Shown here: piece after piece, positions 8,643 through 15,879 of the stretch | Layout: every line of letters starts with the position of its first letter | How positions within the stretch are numbered: position 1 is the stretch's first letter | NCBI GenBank assembly: GCA_044238875.1 | Contig: JBIICM010000010.1 | Span: 1 to 26,991, forward strand | Origin: JAIBAI01 sp044238875 | GTDB taxonomy: Bacteria; Bacteroidota; Bacteroidia; M30B66 | Reading direction: 5' to 3' | DNA length: 26,991 nt | The notes under the pieces: model-generated | Told to the model about the DNA's origin: nothing | Database searches by the model: none | Seen by the model: only the letters and a program-made list of their open reading frames with translations | Made by a program: the position numbers and the translations under genes

Positions 8643-10097
8643 CTAAAACCTGGTTCCAACGGTAAGAAGAATACTATGTTGACTAATGTTCAGATCAGCA
8701 ATTCGTGTGTAACTGATTGCGGGATTATAGGGTGTAAAGCTGCCTTTCCGGAAGCTGTATAGATATGCAGCATCAAAATAAAATTGCTCGTTTCTGAAAC
8801 CGGCACCCAGTGACACAACTTGGGTGTTGCCCGCAGAGATATTCGAAATTTTGGGATTCCCAAGTTGCTGGTAACCGGCACGTATATAATTCTCGGTAAA
8901 CCTGAGTTCCGCTCCAATCCGAAGATTGCCTGTTGAGCGATATTCTTTTCTAATCAGTTCATTTTCGTTGTCAAAACTTCCATTATCGTCCCTTAGTCGC
9001 ACCCCGGCATAGTTGATCGTTTCGTAATCAACTGAAATGATCCCTCTTTTCTTAATTATGAAGGCTCCGCTGGCAGTGATGCGCGGAGCCTGACTGATCC
9101 GGTAGGTGTAAGTGCCTTCGGGTGAAGTTAAATCTCTTAAACCTGCAGAAGTCAAACTTGATATACTTGCTGAATAATTTCTTGTGATCGTGTAATCAAC
9201 CGGAACCATGGCCGAAATACCGGCCCTGAACCAATCATTGAAACGGTAGATCGTACCAACCCTCAATGCGACTGAATTTCCGCGGTCTTCAAATTTTGTG
9301 GTATAATTCAATGAGGTAAAAGTCGGAACGGAATCTGTTTCATTTCTTTCCGCATGGCTGATTCGCTGCTCATATACCACCCGCCTGATGGCCAAACTTC
9401 CGCCAACATATAACCGATTGCTGTAATTGCCTGCAAAACTAAAGTCAGTTTCTCCCGTCCTGCCAGATGATTCAAGGTTGATTCTTTGCGTGGCTCCACC
9501 ATTCGTCATACCCAGCTCACTGAAATAGGCAGTCGGTTTAGATGCCTCATTATCAATAAGGAATGCATTCCAGAACAATAAAGTACTGTAGGGATCCAGG
9601 TCATTTGGCTGCCGGCCGTTTGCAGCCATTGCGGCAGCATTTACAACAGACCCATCAGCATTTACACCCCTGACCGAAATACGCTGGTGCAGATTGGCCG
9701 TGCGGTTGAATCCTGCTGCAAAGGTTGTGCTGATCCACCCTTTTGATTTTGTTTTAATGGCAGATGGAAAATGCAATACCATGTGCAGATTACTGATATT
9801 GAAATTAAAGCGGGAATCATCTTCTCTGGTGCCATAAAACTGACTTTCAGCATTATAGTTAAAGAGGTTCGGACTGATTGCCAACTCTGAAGAACGAAAT
9901 AAACCTAAACCGGCCGGATTATTTGATGCATTGCTGAAATCACCACCCACTGCACCCGTAGCGCCTCCCATGCCCTGAGAGAGCGCTGTTCCGCTGGCTC
10001 CGGGTTGACTGTACCTGATTGCATCCTGGCGATTTTGTGCAAAAAGCGCTTTGTCTGCACACGCAATCAGGAAAATAGTCACGATGATCTGTTTCAT
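8643..10097 (-). CDS. FadL/OmpP1-like outer-membrane beta-barrel protein
   Basis: A 484-residue protein with a signal peptide (MKQIIVTIFLIACADKALFA). The mature start fits the Bacteroidota OmpP1/FadL-like family: QDAIRYSQPGASGTALSQGMGGATGAVGGDFSNASNNPAGLGLF, in which the Gly-rich stretch and the NNPAGL motif correspond to the FadL N-terminal plug/hatch. The remainder alternates amphipathic strands with turns and ends in LLTVGTRF with the C-terminal Phe expected of a BAM substrate. FadL proteins pass hydrophobic molecules across the outer membrane; Bacteroidota members are sometimes called hemin receptors without direct proof. The start codon lies 3 bases after the stop of the aromatic-rich lipoprotein gene, so the two form one transcription unit and may work together in the outer membrane. 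The substrate is unknown. Confidence 0.83.
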   Translation of the reverse strand: MKQIIVTIFLIACADKALFAQNRQDAIRYSQPGASGTALSQGMGGATGAVGGDFSNASNNPAGLGLFRSSELAISPNLFNYNAESQFYGTREDDSRFNFNISNLHMVLHFPSAIKTKSKGWISTTFAAGFNRTANLHQRISVRGVNADGSVVNAAAMAANGRQPNDLDPYSTLLFWNAFLIDNEASKPTAYFSELGMTNGGATQRINLESSGRTGETDFSFAGNYSNRLYVGGSLAIRRVVYEQRISHAERNETDSVPTFTSLNYTTKFEDRGNSVALRVGTIYRFNDWFRAGISAMVPVDYTITRNYSASISSLTSAGLRDLTSPEGTYTYRISQAPRITASGAFIIKKRGIISVDYETINYAGVRLRDDNGSFDNENELIRKEYRSTGNLRIGAELRFTENYIRAGYQQLGNPKISNISAGNTQVVSLGAGFRNEQFYFDAAYLYSFRKGSFTPYNPAISYTRIADLNISQHSILLTVGTRF

Positions 10098-10100
10098 AAT

Positions 10101-11978
10101 TTATCTGCGCGCAGGCGCTATCTTATTATTATGTCCGCCATTTCCAGAACTCCCTCTTGATCCGCCGCCAATGTTACCATTAGCGGGCGCACGATCAAAA
10201 GACCTTGATGGTGAAGAAGGCTGAGCCCTCTGCTGCCGGGGTTGGTTCATTTGATCACCTGAATTAAACCGATGCCTTGTGCCGCGGTGCTGTTCAGGCT
10301 GACGTTGCTGATCAGGGGAGGGTTGTTGTTGTATTCGATTGTAATCCCTGTTGGGCATTCTGTTCACAGGAGTATTGATTTGACGCGGTTCTGACCTGAG
10401 ACGGTCAGCTGGTCTTGAAGGCTGACCTTGCTGATAATTTTGGTTTGGGAAATCATTCGTGCGCGGATTCGTTCTTATTCCGGGCTGCGAATTATTTTCA
10501 GGAGTTTGTTGTCGAATTTGGGGCTGTTTTGAATAATCGCCAGGTAAAGTGCGGTTATAGTCATACGAAGGCTTGTAAGGCTGTCCGGTTCTTCTGCCGG
10601 TATTATCAGGATTTACGCCTCCCTGCTGACCGGCTGAAATACCTGGCTGTTGTCTGATTTGTTGTTGCGGAAGGTTGTTTCCGGGCATGGCAGGTACATT
10701 ATTTCCGCCGGGTTTATTCAGTTGATTCACACCTCCCTGGTTTGGACTCACCGAACGTACATCCTGGTAATCAGCATTGACTGGCCTGCTGTAATTAAGA
10801 TTTTGACGATTTACAGCTTTGCCCATAGAAGGTACGCTATTGTATTGACCGGCAGCTGATTGAGCAGGTGGTAAGCCGCTTTTAATAAGGCCATCACGAC
10901 CTTTCTGAAGCGTTGTACCCGAAACATCACCCTGTTTACCATTTTGCAGACCAGCACCAGGGGTGATGCCTCCGGAAGACTTAACTTCACCCGCTGAAAT
11001 ACCCTGTTGTGCAGAGGGATCAAAACGACCTGCAGGCTTCTTTTCTGCATTAACTTTATCAAATCCCTGTCCCTGAATGCTTTTGGCAGTATTGCCCGGT
11101 TTGGCATTAACGGGTGTTTTAACCTGAGAAACCTGTGAAGTTCCGATTTCTTTCGACAACACCTGTCCAAGACTGGGAGCGGCCTTCATCATGTTGGCAC
11201 CTGCCCCGAAACCACCTGTACTGGGTTTAACAACTGCCGGATTTACAAAGCTGTTTTGGTCAAAGCTGTTGTAATACATTTGATTATAATTGAAATTCTG
11301 TTGAAACAAGGCCATCTGGTAGCCATGCATAAAGCCGTTGTTCCAACCTCCAAATCCAAATGGGTGACAAGCCCATGGATTGTAAAAGAACGGTGAGTAA
11401 TTGGGGAAAAATCCAAAATTATTCCAACCCCATGGGTTGTAAAAACCCCACCCGTAATTCATATTAAAACCTGACCAGCTGCTCCAGCCAAAACTCCATC
11501 CCGGTCTCCAGTAATTAAAGCCCCAGGGCACATAAGGATTGAAAAATGAATAGGTAGTGTATATGCTCGTTCCAAAGAAGAAGGGATCGTTGTTATACCA
11601 GAAAAGGTTTGTGTAAAACGGGTCATAATATGAATTGAAAGGGAATGACCTGTGAAACCTCCGAATACGCGAAGCATACATGTAATCATAATAATCATCC
11701 ATATCGTAATTATTATTGATTACATTGTTGTTCCCATTTTGTGCCGGCTGCTCATCGGCCGGACTATCATCCCTGTATTGTTTATAATTTGAAAGTTCAG
11801 GACTGCGCTGCACTTCCTCTGCAGGTTCTTCCTTAAGCTTCTTGAGTTGTCTTTGTTCTTTGCGTGCATCAGCCAGACTAAAATAGCGGTCATCGGGTTC
11901 AATAGCGCCTGGTTTATAGGTAGAGCAGGCACTCAAAACAAGCAGGCATGATGCGGAAAGTAAGAATATTGTTTTCAT
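10101..11978 (-). CDS. Lipoprotein with Tyr/Trp/Phe/Asn-rich block and Gln/Asn/Pro-rich tail
   Basis: About 625 residues from the ATG at 11978, which directly precedes a lipoprotein signal peptide (MKTIFLLSASCLLVLSACS; lipobox Leu-Ser-Ala-Cys18). The longer frame to 12011 would put 11 polar residues before it and is disfavoured. Residues about 25-60 are charged. Residues about 91-244 are extraordinarily rich in aromatic residues plus Gly and Asn (FNYWRPGWSFGWSSW, YGWGFYNPWGW, NYSPFFYNPWA). From about residue 330 the protein is low-complexity Gln/Asn/Pro/Gly/Arg, ending in KIAPARR, and is probably disordered. It is the first gene of a unit with the FadL-like porin, which suggests an outer-membrane, possibly surface-exposed, partner. 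I do not recognise a named family. The codon use looks ordinary despite the composition. Confidence 0.8.
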   Translation of the reverse strand: MKTIFLLSASCLLVLSACSTYKPGAIEPDDRYFSLADARKEQRQLKKLKEEPAEEVQRSPELSNYKQYRDDSPADEQPAQNGNNNVINNNYDMDDYYDYMYASRIRRFHRSFPFNSYYDPFYTNLFWYNNDPFFFGTSIYTTYSFFNPYVPWGFNYWRPGWSFGWSSWSGFNMNYGWGFYNPWGWNNFGFFPNYSPFFYNPWACHPFGFGGWNNGFMHGYQMALFQQNFNYNQMYYNSFDQNSFVNPAVVKPSTGGFGAGANMMKAAPSLGQVLSKEIGTSQVSQVKTPVNAKPGNTAKSIQGQGFDKVNAEKKPAGRFDPSAQQGISAGEVKSSGGITPGAGLQNGKQGDVSGTTLQKGRDGLIKSGLPPAQSAAGQYNSVPSMGKAVNRQNLNYSRPVNADYQDVRSVSPNQGGVNQLNKPGGNNVPAMPGNNLPQQQIRQQPGISAGQQGGVNPDNTGRRTGQPYKPSYDYNRTLPGDYSKQPQIRQQTPENNSQPGIRTNPRTNDFPNQNYQQGQPSRPADRLRSEPRQINTPVNRMPNRDYNRIQQQPSPDQQRQPEQHRGTRHRFNSGDQMNQPRQQRAQPSSPSRSFDRAPANGNIGGGSRGSSGNGGHNNKIAPARR

Positions 11979-12038
11979 GGCATTGGTTTTTGAGGTGGAG
12001 ATTGCGGCCATATTAGAATCGCTTTCAAGGTTTTGTTA

Positions 12039-12046
12039 TATTTTTG
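12039..12046 (+). promoter_or_regulatory. -7 box TATTTTTG upstream of proS
   Basis: TATTTTTG fits TAnnTTTG and ends 43 bases before the chosen proS ATG at 12090. A start of transcription just downstream would leave out the ATG at 12033, which supports the shorter proS start. No clear TTG -33 element is seen. Confidence 0.42.
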
Positions 12047-12089
12047 TCGCATTCAGAAAATACCAAATACCATACCACAAAGAAAAGCA

Positions 12090-13565
12090 ATGAGCAAAGA
12101 TCACGCTACCCGCGAAGAAAATTATTCCCAATGGTACACTGACATTGTAACCAAGGCTGATCTGGCCGAAAATTCTGCGGTGCGCGGTTGCATGGTGATC
12201 AAACCCTACGGCTTTGCAATATGGGAAAGAATGCAGGCCGCACTTGATAAAATGTTCAAAGACACCGGTCATGTAAATGCCTATTTCCCTTTGTTTATCC
12301 CCAAGTCATTTTTGAGCAGGGAGGCCGCCCACGTTGAAGGATTTGCCAAGGAATGCGCCGTAATTACCCACTATCGGCTGAAAAACGATCCCGACGGCAA
12401 AGGGGTGATTGTTGACCCTGAGGCAAGGCTGGAGGAAGAACTGATTGTTCGGCCAACATCAGAAACCATCATCTGGAATACTTACAAGGGGTGGATACAA
12501 TCGTACCGTGACCTGCCGATACTGGTAAACCAATGGGCAAATGTTGTAAGATGGGAGATGCGTACCCGATTGTTTCTTCGCACCGCTGAGTTTCTCTGGC
12601 AGGAAGGGCATACGGCCCATGCAACCCAACAGGAGGCAGAGGAAGAGGCCCGCAAAATGCTTGATGTTTACACTGATTTTGCCGAAAATTATCTTGCCAT
12701 GCCGGTTTTAAGAGGCGTAAAAACAGCCAATGAGCGTTTTGCCGGAGCCCTCGATACCTATTGTATTGAGGCCCTCATGCAGGATGGCAAGGCATTGCAG
12801 GCCGGAACTTCTCATTTTCTGGGGCAGAACTTTGCTAAAGCTTTTGATGTGAAATTCACCAGCAGGGAGGGAAAACAGGACTTCGTTTGGGCTACTTCGT
12901 GGGGTGTTTCAACAAGATTGATGGGTGCCCTCATTATGACCCATTCAGATGATAAGGGTCTGGTATTGCCGCCCCGTCTGGCGCCTTTTCAGGTGGTTAT
13001 TGTACCGATCTATAAAAATGATCAGGAGTATCAATCAGTTTGTGATGCCGGCAACAAAATTAAAGCTGAGCTCCAGAAGGTGGGTATTACCGTAAAGCTT
13101 GACGATCGCGATACGCATAAGCCAGGATTTAAATTCGCTGAACATGAATTCAGGGGTGTGCCGCTGCGGATTGCCATCGGACCCCGCGATATTGATCAAG
13201 GCACAGTAGAACTTGCACGGCGCGATACGCTTGAGAAAATGGTGGTACAGCAAACTGACCTGGTCAATAAGATTGCGCATCTTCTGGAGCAAATTCAAAA
13301 TAATCTCTACACGAAAGCATTACAATTCAGAGAATCAAATACCTGCAGTGTTGATGACTGGGAAACTTTCAACAAGGTACTGGATGAACAGGGGGGCTTT
13401 ATTTATGCACACTGGGATGGTACCGTTGAAACAGAGCTGAAAATCAAGGAACTTACAAAAGCTACCATTCGTTGTATCCCCCTTAATAATCAGCCTGAGG
13501 AAGGTAAATGTATCTTAACTGGAAAGGCCTCGCATCAGCGGGTTGTTTTTGCACGGGCATATTAA
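12090..13565 (+). CDS. proS: Proline--tRNA ligase, archaeal/eukaryal type
   Basis: Attaches proline to tRNA(Pro) in the cytoplasm. From the ATG at 12090 (MSKDHATREENYSQWY) the protein is 491 residues, the usual size for ProS type 3. The in-frame ATG at 12033 adds 19 residues not expected in the family and lies upstream of the likely transcript start. Class II motif 2 is visible in NQWANVVRWEMRTR...FLRTAEFLWQEGHTAHAT, and motif 3 in STRLMGALIMTHSDDKGLVLPPRLAP. The anticodon-binding domain follows (VVIVPIYKN, DDRDTHKPGFKFAEHEFRGVPLRIAIGPRD). The C-terminal extension typical of this type ends in RVVFARAY. The insertion domain of the bacterial type is absent. It is divergent from the lipoprotein gene and leads a rightward unit with the next gene 11 bases downstream. 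Confidence 0.97.
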   Translation: MSKDHATREENYSQWYTDIVTKADLAENSAVRGCMVIKPYGFAIWERMQAALDKMFKDTGHVNAYFPLFIPKSFLSREAAHVEGFAKECAVITHYRLKNDPDGKGVIVDPEARLEEELIVRPTSETIIWNTYKGWIQSYRDLPILVNQWANVVRWEMRTRLFLRTAEFLWQEGHTAHATQQEAEEEARKMLDVYTDFAENYLAMPVLRGVKTANERFAGALDTYCIEALMQDGKALQAGTSHFLGQNFAKAFDVKFTSREGKQDFVWATSWGVSTRLMGALIMTHSDDKGLVLPPRLAPFQVVIVPIYKNDQEYQSVCDAGNKIKAELQKVGITVKLDDRDTHKPGFKFAEHEFRGVPLRIAIGPRDIDQGTVELARRDTLEKMVVQQTDLVNKIAHLLEQIQNNLYTKALQFRESNTCSVDDWETFNKVLDEQGGFIYAHWDGTVETELKIKELTKATIRCIPLNNQPEEGKCILTGKASHQRVVFARAY

Positions 13566-13576
13566 AATAGTTTAAC

Positions 13577-14263
13577 ATGGCAAGCGCTCAGGAACTTATA
13601 CTTCAAACCATCAGAGAAAAATCGGTTTTAAAGCAGGATATTTTCAAGCTGACTACCGAAACTTTTGATGCGTTTAAATCAACCTTAAAGCAATTGGCCG
13701 ATGAGCTGCATCGGAAGGTTCAGGAAATTGACAGAAGGGTACAGATTGAATATGTTGAAAAATCAACCTATTCAGCGCATCTGAAAATTGCCGGCGATAT
13801 TCTTATTTTTGAAATGCACACCAATGTGTTTCTCTTTGAGAATAGTCACAAGATTTGGAACCACTCCTATGTATCGGAGGACCATTCCAGAGCCTACTGT
13901 GGTTTGATCAATATTTATAATTTCCTGAATGACTCATTAAAGTTCAAACGGGTGAATGATGTTGGTTACCTGGTGGGTCGTATCTTTTTAAATCGCGAAA
14001 GTCATTTCTTTATCGAAGGTAAAAGGCAGATGGGGTTTCTCTATAATCAGTTTGCGACTGATGTTTTTAACCGTGAGCGGATGAGGGCCGTTATTGAGTC
14101 TGCAATTTTATATTGTCTGAATTTTGATTTGCTCACCCCTCCCTACGATGCCGTGCAGGAAGCTACTTTCAGTCAGATCGCTGAGTCGGCTGAAAATATC
14201 AATGCTGCTACGGGTAAACGACTGGGTTTCAGGTTTCATCATGACGAAGATCAGATTGTTTGA
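13577..14263 (+). CDS. Conserved hypothetical protein, function unknown
   Basis: A 228-residue, probably cytoplasmic protein with no signal peptide or membrane segment. Residues about 5-55 are helical and charged (LKQDIFKLTTETFDAFKSTL, LADELHRKVQEIDRR), followed by an alpha/beta region with several aromatic/His motifs: LIFEMHTNVFLFENSHKIW, HSYVSEDHSRAYCGLINIYNF, and ESHFFIEGKRQMGFLYNQF. These dense conserved-looking patches suggest an active or ligand-binding fold, but I do not recognise the family and assign no function. It starts 11 bases after proS, indicating co-transcription, and its 3' end overlaps the cupin gene by 23 bases in another frame. Confidence 0.8.
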   Translation: MASAQELILQTIREKSVLKQDIFKLTTETFDAFKSTLKQLADELHRKVQEIDRRVQIEYVEKSTYSAHLKIAGDILIFEMHTNVFLFENSHKIWNHSYVSEDHSRAYCGLINIYNFLNDSLKFKRVNDVGYLVGRIFLNRESHFFIEGKRQMGFLYNQFATDVFNRERMRAVIESAILYCLNFDLLTPPYDAVQEATFSQIAESAENINAATGKRLGFRFHHDEDQIV

Positions 14264-14654
14264 GCTATTACTGCTTTTAGCAGGCGTTTATTGTAGTAAT
14301 GATGCCAACGCTCAGCATTTTAAGGCGAAAGATCTGGTTCATGACCAGGCAGGTAAAGCCAATTATTTAAAACCCCTTGGTTCCGATTCCCTCAGCTCTG
14401 GCTTTTTGATTATCATACCTGATAAGGTGGAGGGTCATTATCATGCGGGGCACTCAGAGCATGTTTATGTACTTGAAGGAGAAGGTACAATGTATCTGAA
14501 TAACGATACGTTCAATATTTCAGCGGGTGATTATGTTTTTATTCCGCGCAAATCGGTTCATGGTTTGGTGGCCAGCCCCGGAAAGCCGGTGAAAGTTATT
14601 TCAGTGCAGGCACCTTTTTTTGATGGAAAAGACCGGATTCCGGCCGGCCGTTAA
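14241..14654 (+). CDS. Small exported single-domain cupin protein
   Basis: The chosen ATG at 14241 gives 137 residues and starts with a clear signal peptide (MTKIRLFELLLLLAGVYCSNDANAQ). Upstream in-frame ATGs lie deep inside the preceding gene and would bury the signal peptide. The mature part is one cupin barrel: motif 1 is GHYHAGHSEHVYVLEGEGTM, with His and Glu metal-ligand candidates, and motif 2 is ISAGDYVFIPRKSVHGLVA, with the final His. Cupins of this size bind a metal and a small ligand or act as simple enzymes; the substrate cannot be read from the sequence. Export to the periplasm is inferred. The 23-base overlap with the preceding gene suggests translational coupling. Confidence 0.84.
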   Translation: MTKIRLFELLLLLAGVYCSNDANAQHFKAKDLVHDQAGKANYLKPLGSDSLSSGFLIIIPDKVEGHYHAGHSEHVYVLEGEGTMYLNNDTFNISAGDYVFIPRKSVHGLVASPGKPVKVISVQAPFFDGKDRIPAGR

Positions 14655-14693
14655 AACATTAACGAATAACTGCTTTTCGGAGCTGATTATTGC

Positions 14694-14701
14694 TAATTTT
14701 G
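14694..14701 (+). promoter_or_regulatory. -7 box TAATTTTG upstream of corA
   Basis: TAATTTTG fits TAnnTTTG and lies 38 bases before the corA ATG at 14740, in the 85-base gap after the cupin gene. No convincing TTG -33 is visible, so confidence is limited. Confidence 0.35.
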
Positions 14702-14739
14702 CGGCGTTAAAATGAGTCACCCGGATCAAGCCATGGACG

Positions 14740-15672
14740 ATGATTACCAACTTCAGAACCGTAAACAGAAGACTGGAGGAAATTTCCAAACCGGAACCCG
14801 GGTGCTGGATCAATGTAGTTGATCCGACAGAGGAAGAGCTTGCCTGGCTGGTAAAAGAATTTCCCTTTACCGAAGAGTACCTTTACGATCCCCTTGATAT
14901 TGATGAAAAAGCCCGGGCTGAAAAAGATGAAGATGTTTTGTTCACCCTGATTCGAATTCCGCATTTTCAGGGAAAAAAAGATGAGGCACCGTTTAGAACC
15001 ATTCCGCTGGGTGTTATAATGAACAATGATTACATTGTAACCATTACCAAGGAAGACAATATCATCATTCAGGAGTTTGAAAACAACAGGGTGAAAAACC
15101 TGAATACCTCAAAGCATTATCGTTTTTTATTGCTGATACTGCTGAAAACTGCCACTAAATTCCTCATGCACCTGAGGGAAATCAACAAAACTGTTGATCA
15201 GATTGAGGATGATTTGCAGTTAAGCATGCGCAATCAGGATATATTTGAGCTGCTTAAATACCAGAAGGTACTGATCTATTACACCACCGCCCTGAAGTCA
15301 GATGAATTGATGATGGCCCGTCTTAATCGCCTGCAATTGTTAAATACCTATGAAGAAGATGAAGAGCTTTTTCAGGATGTTGTAACGGAATTTCAGCAGG
15401 CTATCGAAATGACTAACATCGCCAATAACATCTTATTGCAGATGACTTCGGCTTATGCCAGTATCATCAACAATAACATGAACAAGGTGATAAAAACACT
15501 TACGCTGATTACAATTGTTCTCTATGTTCCCACGCTTATTGCAAGTATTTTCGGCATGAATGTGCCACTGCCCGGGGGGAATTCTTCGTACAGTTATCTT
15601 GTAATTATTGGCGTTTCTTTACTCATCAGTATCGGTATTCTCATTACCTTCATGCGCCGCAGGTGGTTTTGA
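14740..15672 (+). CDS. corA: Magnesium/cobalt transporter CorA
   Basis: A 310-residue inner-membrane divalent cation channel (Mg2+, also Co2+/Ni2+) that works as a pentamer. The signature Gly272-Met273-Asn274 motif, which forms the selectivity filter, closes the first membrane helix (about 250-271). A second helix (about 285-304) is followed by the basic C-terminal tail MRRRWF. The N-terminal cytoplasmic domain begins CWINVVDPTEEELAWL, typical of the family, and a long stalk helix precedes the membrane. ATGs at 14712 and 14733 are in other frames, so 14740 is the start. The Bacteroidota CorA length (about 310) matches. Confidence 0.95.
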   Translation: MITNFRTVNRRLEEISKPEPGCWINVVDPTEEELAWLVKEFPFTEEYLYDPLDIDEKARAEKDEDVLFTLIRIPHFQGKKDEAPFRTIPLGVIMNNDYIVTITKEDNIIIQEFENNRVKNLNTSKHYRFLLLILLKTATKFLMHLREINKTVDQIEDDLQLSMRNQDIFELLKYQKVLIYYTTALKSDELMMARLNRLQLLNTYEEDEELFQDVVTEFQQAIEMTNIANNILLQMTSAYASIINNNMNKVIKTLTLITIVLYVPTLIASIFGMNVPLPGGNSSYSYLVIIGVSLLISIGILITFMRRRWF

Positions 15673-15694
15673 GGCATAAAAACGATGCCGCAGT

Positions 15695-15753
15695 CAACGC
15701 AATGCCGTAGCGCCGAATAGCTTTCGGCGACGGTTAACACCAACGCAACGCCG
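15695..15753 (+). repeat. Two copies of a 13-base degenerate repeat CAACGCAAYGCCG
   Basis: In the 207-base gap between corA and the Rpn gene, CAACGCAATGCCG (15695-15707) and CAACGCAACGCCG (15741-15753) differ at one position. Further shorter relatives (AACGATGCCGC, AACAATGCCAC) surround them. The tract looks like a decayed repeat; I see no coding frame in it. Confidence 0.45.
15711..15729 (+). terminator. GC-rich hairpin after corA, possible terminator
   Basis: CGCCGAA-TAGCT-TTCGGCG is a perfect 7-bp stem 38 bases after the corA stop. There is no following T-run, so intrinsic termination would be weak; it could instead be part of the surrounding repeat tract. Confidence 0.35.
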
Positions 15754-15787
15754 CACAGAACAATGCCACAACCAACGGTAAGTGGTT

Positions 15788-15812
15788 AGGGCTTAGTAAA
15801 GGGCGAAGCCCT
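15788..15812 (+). other. Second hairpin in the corA-Rpn spacer
   Basis: AGGGCTT and AAGCCCT form a 7-bp perfect stem around an 11-base loop. No T-run follows. It lies immediately upstream of the Rpn gene promoter and could be structural or a boundary element. Confidence 0.35.
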
Positions 15813-15819
15813 GACATTA

Positions 15820-15850
15820 TTGTAGGCGAAGGTAAATATTCCTAAATTTG
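15820..15850 (+). promoter_or_regulatory. Promoter of the Rpn nuclease gene
   Basis: TTG at 15820-15822 and TAAATTTG at 15843-15850 are separated by 20 bases, a good fit to the Bacteroidota TTG / TAnnTTTG promoter. The ATG follows 29 bases after the -7 box. This is the best-formed promoter in the window and implies that the gene is transcribed independently of corA. Confidence 0.6.
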
Positions 15851-15879
15851 ATTTTTATTAAAAACGGGCAAATCAGCAC

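Noticed and set aside
12033..12089. Longer N-terminus for proS from the ATG at 12033
   Set aside because: It would precede or overlap the -7 box at 12039-12046 and adds 19 residues outside the family pattern; MSKDHATREENYSQWY at 12090 fits known ProS starts.
14124..14240. Upstream extension of the cupin gene inside the 228-residue unknown gene
   Set aside because: It would place about 39 unrelated residues before a clean signal peptide; the ATG at 14241 fits better.
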